Assembly: GCA_023333625.1 (NCBI GenBank)
Contig: CM041628.1
Span: forward strand, 46,623,722 to 46,687,721
DNA length: 64,000 nucleotides
Direction of reading: 5' to 3'
Source of the DNA: Bothriochloa decipiens
Lineage: Eukaryota; Streptophyta; Magnoliopsida; Poales; Poaceae
This document shows positions 56,701 through 64,000 of this stretch, piece after piece. The position numbers and the translations under genes were made by a program. A model generated the notes under the pieces. It made no database searches, was not told the origin of the DNA, and was given only the letters and a program-made list of their open reading frames with translations. How positions within the stretch are numbered: position 1 is the first letter of the stretch; every line of letters starts with the position of its first letter.

Positions 56701-59700
56701 AACAAGTGTCAAGCTAATAGGTCAAAAAATATACAAAAGGAAGCATAGAAAAGATAATTTAAGTTTTTTAATTCAATGTGAAAAAACCGACTGCTCAGCC
56801 CTTTTTGGGTATCCGATCACATGTATTTTCTGAGCACTACAATGTATGTGGATGATTGTTTTTCAGAAGGTGTTAGCACGAACTAATAGGTGATCTCAGA
56901 CAGGGATCGAATGCATGCTTTTTTCAGGCCCATTGACCAATGGATGTTACAGATATTTATTGGAAAGCTTTGTATGCAAGCAGAATCGATTTTAGTTGAA
57001 GATAGGGAGCACATCAATTCAAACTGAAAGGAGAAAACATTGATAATTAAATGTTTACAACATACCTTGGTTGGTGAACCACAGCACAAACATTTACACC
57101 TTCAAGTGCTTCATGTCGAAGCGCCCTTAGAAGTAGCTGAGAGGAAGCACTGTCTAAACCTGTAGTTGGTTCGTCTAATATCAGAAGAGATGGTTCCATG
57201 ACCATTTCAATTCCAACATTAACACGCTTCCTTTGTCCTCCAGAAATGCCCCGCTTCTCCACTGTCCCAACAAGGGAATTTCTAATTTCTTGAATCCCTA
57301 ATGATTCAATAACCCGTTCAAGAACCCGAACCTTATGAGATCTTGACATGCCTTTGCTTAACCTATTCCAAAAAAAATACTGATTGTTATAACAAACGTT
57401 TCACTTGATGAAGAAACAAAACAATGCATATGGAAAGGTTTACTGGGACCAACTACATTGCATTGTTTTCCTTGAACGATGCAGGAGAGCTGTGTGTCAT
57501 TTCATTAAGAGAGAAAGAAGTACAAAGGAGACTGCTCCAAGAGAAACCCCCAATGCAGGTACAGATGCCCTGCTCCAAGAGAGATCAACTACATTGCATT
57601 TCTTTTATACTGACATGCTCACTCGGGTCAGACCTGCGATTGTTAAAATGTGCTGTCGGAAACATCAACTATGTCTGGCAGAGGAATTACTAAATTCAAG
57701 CTAAGAGCTATATGTAGCATGGCTATCTAAAGACAAAAAGGCAGACCCAGTGCTGGAGGCTCCCATATGAGTGGCGTCTAGGGAAGGTATAAACCGAGGC
57801 AAGCCTTTCCCCCACAAAATCTGCGGAGAGGCTGCTTCGAACCCACGACCTGGTGGGCCTACCCTTCCATGACTATCTAAAGACAAGAATGAAATTTAAA
57901 TATTAATAACAAACCTTTTTCCAAAAAAAAGTCATGATATATCGAGAACAAATGAATATTGTGTTTAACATGCTGTATGGAGCAACCATGAGAAATAATA
58001 TGATTACAGCATGCACATCAGGTCTTCTCTGTTGATAAACCTTGAAATGCTATTTCATTGTTTCTTATGGCAAGTTAAAAAAATGAACATTGCAAGCTAA
58101 AAACTACCTTAAAGGATAAAAATAATTAAAACCAGTTGTAATCTTGGCACTGCCGAAGGTAATAGTAATAAGTAATTTGATGAAGTCTTGTACTAAAACA
58201 GATTATTGGGACAGAAAAGGAATAGGCTCGAAAGCAATTAAAGTTTGAGCTTTCTATCAAATACCTGCAACATGAACTAAACCACAGATTTTCCTCGACA
58301 GTCAGGTTCCCATGGACAATATCATCTTGAGGCACAAAGCCAATGATCTTCTTATATGACTGCATTGATCCAGGTACCCCATTTATAAGGACTATCCCAT
58401 CCTTCTTGTACCCAGATGTTTTACCTAATACAGCATTGAGAAAAGTAGTCTTTCCTGCTCCAGAAGGGCCCATGATAGCTGTTACCCTACCTGGTGAAAG
58501 TTTTCCTGTAACACATTGTAGAAGTTTCTTTTTTCCAATAGAAAGTGTTAAACCTCTGAAAGCCACTTCAAGTGTTAGCCTTTGTGGCCTAATTTCAGTA
58601 GCTATTGACACCGCTCCAGAGAATGTTAATCTATCATTACTTATCTTCATAGCTCTATCCGTATCTGTCTGATTATATGCACGCCCGAACCTTTCAGTGG
58701 GACCCTGAGTTAGATTTTTCATGATTTTTGGATTGTTAGCATTAGCTTCAGTAAAATTTAGAACTCCATTAGATGGCGTAGCTGATTGCACAAGTGTATT
58801 GGAAGGCTCAGGCATTTCTTACCTCATGCCGTAGTACAAATTCTTTTGCTAATTTCCATCTTTCACATGCTGCGGCTGATTTATCTGCCCTTTTTGCAGC
58901 CTTTTTACGTGATCTAGATGACATTTTTACTTGAAGTGAAATGAATAGTTCAGAGCAGTTGTACACCAGCAGCAAAACAAAGCCCAAGATAGCCTGCAAA
59001 GAAGATCAGAAGTATAAAATGAGTATTATTAAAATATATATATAATTAAATAATGAAACATCTTTGGCAACAATTAAGAGAAATCTGTGACAAAGTCACA
59101 AAGATATATTATATATCCAAGCATTACAATGAGAAATTGAGGATAAGTCATAAATCCTATTTTCAAGTGAAATTAGAATAGTATCGGTGACACGTTATTA
59201 ATTTCCAACTAGATAATAGTTTTGCAGTTTTATGGATCAAGGAGTATTAGTTTATATGCAATAAAATGTTACTAGAAAATGTTCCTCAGTAATGCAAGAA
59301 TAATTGCAATCTTGGTGATTCTTAGGCATTAATCCTAAGTCCAACCAAAAATATATTTGTGCACCACAGAGCACAAGTTAGTGATGTAACATTAACAGAA
59401 TGTTTCTAAGAAAATATTTCTCAGTAAGACAAGATGTTTTGGAAATAAAATTGCTATACATTTTACATGTCTTTACATGTCAATTCAAATTATGGCTACA
59501 GTATAGAATAACAACACTTTTAATCCCAATATGAGGTTGGCTGAAACAATATTCCAGTAAGAGTACAAAATTTAAAGCATCACTTTTGCATATTCCATTG
59601 GAGTTGTGGGTGCATATATCAATTTTGAAGTCTCAGATAAAAATACAGAGCTTAAAGTAAAAAAAGGGAAGACAACCGAAACTGCACAGATATGTAACTT

Positions 59701-61289
59701 ACAATTAATGTAATGCCATACAAAGTCAAATTTTCTTTAATCGCGTTATCCTTGCAAGTGTTTTTCCAAAAACACTCTGCAAATATATGTGCCATTAGAT
59801 CCAAAAACACATTCAGTAGATTAAATAATGAAAACTGCAAATCCCTACAGTTTGGACAAAGTATTGCAACACCATTTCCTATCACATCGAGTCTTTGACA
59901 GGACGGACGTCTGGACTATGCAACATTTAATCAAAAGAAGCTAGTTTAAACCATAAAACTAAAAAACTGGAACGACTTTTGCATTTAGCAGCCACTGCAA
60001 ACCAGTGGTTAGGATTTCAGGTACTCATTCTGCTCTAGAAGAAATGTTTGTTTTGGAATCATAAACAAAACTTGATGGTTCATAAGTTGGAACAAAAGGA
60101 AGTATACTAGGCAAGTAATAGTTCTAAATTGTTGCTTCTAAATGAAAATTGTTAAAAAAGAAGACATGCGTACTCTTTTCGTCGGTGGAACCTTTGCGGC
60201 AATAGTGCCTGCACAACACAAAGTGACAAATAACAATTAGCAATAGAACAAAATATCCCCATAAATTATGGATAATAATGGAATGTAAGAAAGAAACAGT
60301 ACCCGCTGCTACAATTGTATTTCTGGGTTGTGGTTGGACAGTAATGCCCTGGAGGGCAGAAGATATCATTAGTTGTAACAATATCAGCCCAAGAATCTGC
60401 TGTACCACATTGAGGGTTATTTCCTGGAGTTACTTGGTAGAAATACCTGGTATAGTTTCAGAGAGAAAAAGAAAAGTCAAGTAGACAAGTGCTGAGCAAA
60501 AATTATGAAGAATATTATGTGGCAAATAAAGTGTCGGAAATGAAAAGTCATCTTACGGATCACAAAGGCCAGTAGTGTCATTCAATGTCCCAAGAGGACA
60601 ATAAGCACCCAAAGGACAAGCTGGAAAAAAGTTGAGAGTGAATTCAAAGCAGGTAAGCAGAAACAACCATGAATGCCAAAAATAGAATGCTGATTAATTA
60701 TAGAAAGAAGCATAATCTTGTGAGATAGAACAAATTCAGGAAAAAAAATGCCACATATAGTCTCAACTAAAATGGTTTCCTCATTTGTAATTGGGAATAT
60801 ATCGCCTATTCGTCTTAATGCATCAAAAGTTCAAAACAAACAAAGGATTTACTTTTTGCATATTAGAACTCTCTTCAAGAGAATTTGAACAACTGCGTTC
60901 TAAAAACTAAAAGAGAGGGAATTTGAACAGTGATCGAATTAATAGGGCCTCCCACAATATAATACCAATGGTTTTCTGCAAAATGAATCCAGTATGCTTG
61001 GCCGCGGGTTTGTTCAAAGAAAACTTACGCATCATGCATGTCAGGCCCCGGGGGCAGAAGAAACCAGGACAACATGGCCGGCAGCTCTCTGCTCTTAGTG
61101 GAACCAATTCATCATCAGATGCTTCAGCGCCCGATAACATGCAAGCCCAGCCGGGCTGGCAGCCGAGTGCCGATGAGTTTTGGTTGCAGTTCGGACTTAT
61201 CCTGGGGTTACTGCGACTGCTAGCGTCAGCCAAGCTTTTGATGTATATCTCTATTTCAGCTGTCCCACAGAGCATTGAGGTCATTTGCC
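53717..61289 (-). CDS. ABCG-type half transporter, Cys-rich ectodomain
   Basis: Thirteen exons: 61289-61029, 60620-60557, 60446-60303, 60208-60174, 59776-59703, 58993-58823, 58704-58265, 57362-57066, 56686-56243, 56169-56021, 55076-54787, 54714-54590 and 53867-53717. Phases close to 880 residues; the first exon is not found. The architecture matches the ABCG24/28-like WBC subfamily: cysteine-rich ectodomain (CRPCCPGFFCPRGLTC, CPLGAYCPLG), one membrane helix (AILGFVLLLVYN), basic linker, then an ATPase with Walker A GPSGAGKTT, signature ISGGQRKRVN and Walker B LLILDEPTTGLDS, then C-terminal membrane helices (DYLILCIAGVCIGTIA, NYLVLLALIYCVTGIGY). ATPase motifs are intact. The substrate is unknown; family members act at the plasma membrane or in secretion as dimers. 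Homologues near 1100 residues have about 100 more at the N-terminus. Exon 8 start (58704) is the least certain junction. Confidence 0.88.
54178..54429. mobile_element. Stowaway-type MITE (252 bp)
   Basis: CTCCATCTGTTTTTTTACAT and the inverted ATGTAAAAAACGGATGGAG form the ends. Inside them ATGTCATATTAG and its complement are also paired. TA lies at 54176-54177 and 54430-54431. The element sits in the last intron (53868-54589) of the ABC transporter gene. Confidence 0.9.
57737..57867 (-). mobile_element. 5'-truncated Au-like SINE with 19-bp TSD
   Basis: On the minus strand it begins AAGGGTAGGCCCACCAGG, retains a tRNA-like B box (GTGGGTTCGAAGC) but lacks the A box, and ends CAGCACTGGGTCTGCC. 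CATG(G/A)CTATCTAAAGACAA flanks it at 57718-57736 and 57868-57886. It is in the ABC transporter intron between the exons ending at 58265 and starting at 57362, in gene orientation. Confidence 0.85.
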
Positions 61290-61425
61290 CTGCACAGACA
61301 ACCGTTTTTTATGAGATATTCATGAACATCTGCTTTAAGAATCCTAACGGACAGGACAGTAGCTCAATTCAGCCTGCAATGAAAATATGCACTACTTCAT
61401 TGAACATCAGGCACGTTCCATAGTA

Positions 61426-61673
61426 CTTACTCCCTACATTCAAAAGTGTGCTTCACTTTAGCTTTGTCCTAAGTCAAATCTCTAACTTTGGCCAACTTTT
61501 TAGAAAAGGATATTAACTTCCAAGTAGAAGCAGAGAATTTACTAGCTGGAGAATAAATAAAATGGAACTAGTTTGATGTTATAAACGTTGGTGCATTTTT
61601 CAATAAACATAGTTAGAGAAGTTCGACTTAGAAAAAAGCCAAAGTGAATTCTAACTTGGATTGGAGGGAGCAG
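61426..61673. mobile_element. Stowaway-type MITE (248 bp)
   Basis: The ends CTTACTCCCTACATTCAAAA and (reverse complement) CTGCTCCCTCCAATCCAAG run into paired TTCACTTT(A/G)GC. TA flanks at 61424-61425 and 61674-61675. It lies just upstream of the first exon that I can place for the ABC transporter. Confidence 0.85.
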
Positions 61674-62560
61674 TAAATTAAAGCAAACATAGTACTAGTT
61701 GAAAGAGGGTAGAATTATCAATCAGCATTTTTAATGAAAGCTGAGTATCGGTGTCTTTGTGGTCATCAGCAATTCAGCATAAACAAAAAATCCCAAAACC
61801 AATCGCATACTTCTTCTGACCACCTAGTCCCTTCCCCTCCAAGCTTCTACCGCCAAAATAAGATAAACAGATCCTGCGAAATGCAAACCTTTCAAGCATT
61901 CGCCGTGGGAGTTCCTCTTCTACGAATCGTAAATTGGTGGTGCATATACGATCTCTCGATTGGCCACTCTCAGGTGTGCATTGAGTATTGACAACAGGAA
62001 CAACTTAGCAAAGCAGCCGATTGCGGTGGCGTTAACCCCAGCCCTGCTCCTAAGAACGAGGGGAAGGGGATCGGTAGCATGCGAGAACGCTCCGTCATGC
62101 CCATAGCCTCGATCACGGGCTCCGCACGGTGCGGCTGGAGACGGAGAGACGGCGGAGGCGTCATTTCGGTGTCACTGTGAAGCCGGTCCCACCTGGCAGT
62201 GATTCGAAAAGGAGTAATGCTTTGCTTTTTGCTCTCTGAAATGTGAAATTCCTCCATTTTTGACTATGGCTGGCTGACTCGCTCAAACATTTTTGTCGCC
62301 CCCACGCGGCGGTTGGTATGAAGAACAGGAAGGACGAACGGGTGAGCACCGGAGAGGCCAGGAATCGGAATGGACATTGTGCTTGTGCGTGCTGATTTTA
62401 GTTGTCACAATAGTGGAGCGTTCTCAAGTTCCGCTATCATGCGTGCGCTGATTAGCAGAATACGCCAAAACCTACGTGTCACAACTCACAAGGACGTTTT
62501 CGCGAAAAATAAAATAAATGAATGAATGGATCCTATAGAATTCTAATTAAACCATACTAG
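61674..62560 (-). other. 5' region of the ABC transporter
   Basis: GC-richer sequence at 62020-62200, with minus-strand ATG codons around 62110-62160, is where the missing first exon and promoter should lie. No frame there gives the expected signal peptide and N-terminal ectodomain and splices in the right phase to 61289 (the upstream exon must end with one base of a codon). I therefore leave the start unassigned. Confidence 0.4.
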
Positions 62561-64000
62561 TTCACCAACCCGTGCTCTCGTACGGGTTAGAATCTTACGA
62601 GATAACACTAAATAGAATTATATACATGACTTTAAAAAATTAATTACTTATATTAAATATATTTTTTCTCTTCATTAATAGTATTCTAAATAATATCTCT
62701 ACAATTAGCACTATATAGTCTATATACAATTGTGATAAATTATCAAATATTGATTTATATGCTTTTTCGTCCATATCCAGTTTTTTCTTATATAACACCT
62801 ACGTGAATCTCCAATATAAATTTAGTTGAAACTGCCTATACTGTGGTAGCAGTATTGTCTATTCTTATGACATAAACCCAAATTTTGATTCTCTTCCCTG
62901 AATTTTAAGCTTACTCATTCCTTAAATACATTAGTTATCATTTACAATGTTGATTATAGAGTACCAAATTGATGGCAAAATTTTTTAGATTCTTGTATGA
63001 ATTTTAGGATCTATCTTTTTTATTTATACTATTTTCATGAATAACATTTTGTATGATTAATATTTTTTACCACCACATGTATCTTGTTGAAATATAAATA
63101 AACATAACATTTCTAAACTCTTATTTCACTCATGTATGTGATATCATGAAAATCTACATTTTACTTTTAACTTTATATTTTTTATGTGTATTAGTTTGGC
63201 ATTCTAATGCCTATTGTATTGTTTATTCAAATGTTTCATGTTTTATTTTATTAAAAGAATATATTAGGTCCTAGATACCCTCTTAGTTTTGACACTATCA
63301 TAAAAAGTTGTTTCAACATGCACCATGGCACTCAAGATGTTTAATTTATTATATTGCAGTAGTATTGTTTTATTAAACAAATTTTTTTTTTAAAATTAAG
63401 TTATTATATAATATAATGTGTCCGATCAAAATGTTTCAACTTTTGTTTTGAAGACAATGACTTATAAAATTTATCAGCATGTGTTAGTATAAATTAAGCT
63501 GAGCTATAAGTGTCATTACTATGTGGTTTGCTAAGGATATATTTCCATGCATGATAAGCCTATAAAAATAATTATTTATACTAATGTGTATGTTTTAGCT
63601 TGTAGATGTTGAATTATTGTTCGTAAAACATAATAGCTTGTATAAGTATTTACATGTGGATTTGAGAGACTTTTGTTAATTTTTTAAATGGTTGAGAGGT
63701 GGATAAGTTAGGTACAAATACATTATCTTTCATAATGTCATTTATGATTAATTTGAATGCAAACTTAGACGTTGGAGCATTCTCTTTCATAATGATAGAG
63801 ATAGATAATTTATAAAAGCTATTATTGGATATGTTTAATTTTATTTTAGATTGCGGAGGTTTGTTTTTTCATATAGGTTTTATTATGAACTCCACATATC
63901 ATGGTCTCCTTAATTTTTAACAACAGTAACATGTAATTCAAGGTAATTCGGTGACATCAATATTAAGTAGCGAACGTCCAGGCCTCTATTGCCTAGTAGT
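62560..64000. repeat. AT-rich repeat block at window end
   Basis: It begins near TACTAGTTCACCAACCCGTGCTC (62565) and is extremely AT-rich to the window edge with no coding capacity. Its first bases resemble the starts of the AT-rich blocks near 22130 and 43387 and the ends near 2745 and 32735. It is probably an unclassified DNA element that continues beyond the window. Confidence 0.4.

Noticed and set aside
60881..60930. GAATTTGAACA repeated around about 28 bases
   Set aside because: There is no terminal homopolymer and the repeat is AT-rich. It could be chance or a small tandem duplication.
1..64000. CRISPR arrays, operons or prokaryote-type systems
   Set aside because: No regularly spaced repeats with unique spacers and no compact gene clusters are present. 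Introns and plant repeats show that this is nuclear eukaryotic DNA.

Overview
The window is nuclear DNA from a grass (Poaceae). The evidence is Stowaway-type MITEs with TA target duplications, tRNA-derived SINEs resembling the grass Au family, GC-rich first exons, intron-split plant gene families, and nested LINE and LTR retroelements. I cannot name the species. One 100-base assembly gap sits between a G run and a C run at 8559-8658.

Layout. Bases 1-2140 are repeat-like with no supported gene. A telobox-type Myb gene (TRF-like, 7 exons, minus strand) lies at 3960-6118, and an intact paralogue with the same exon structure lies at 23602-25412. Between them sit a decayed LINE (8699-16480) split by a solo LTR (14751-15949), a detached piece of the duplicated flank (about 16740-20150), a second LINE scrap, MITEs and AT-rich repeats. 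A complete translin gene (7 exons, minus strand) covers 28490-34613; its 4.4-kb fifth intron holds a SINE. Bases 34.6-39.5 kb are intergenic and include a degenerate array. A complete secreted class III peroxidase (4 exons, plus strand) is at 39519-40823, followed by an F-box pseudogene with several lesions (41894-43149, minus strand). A young, almost complete LINE fills about 45.7-53.25 kb on the minus strand. An ABCG-type ABC transporter with a cysteine-rich ectodomain (at least 13 exons, minus strand) covers 53717-61289 and carries MITEs and a SINE in or near its introns. The last 1.4 kb is AT-rich repeat.

The host genes are unrelated single loci and do not form a pathway. Only the two TRF-like genes are functionally linked, as duplicates. 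I derived exon boundaries by hand from splice consensus, reading-frame continuity and family motifs. In each multi-exon model all exon phases close.

The most unusual signal is a scatter of tiny insertions (13-55 bp, most with a T run on the plus strand) flanked by direct repeats of 9-18 bp. They look like extremely truncated target-primed retroinsertions. For one of them the paralogous segment elsewhere in the window preserves what looks like the empty site, and another is shared by both gene copies.
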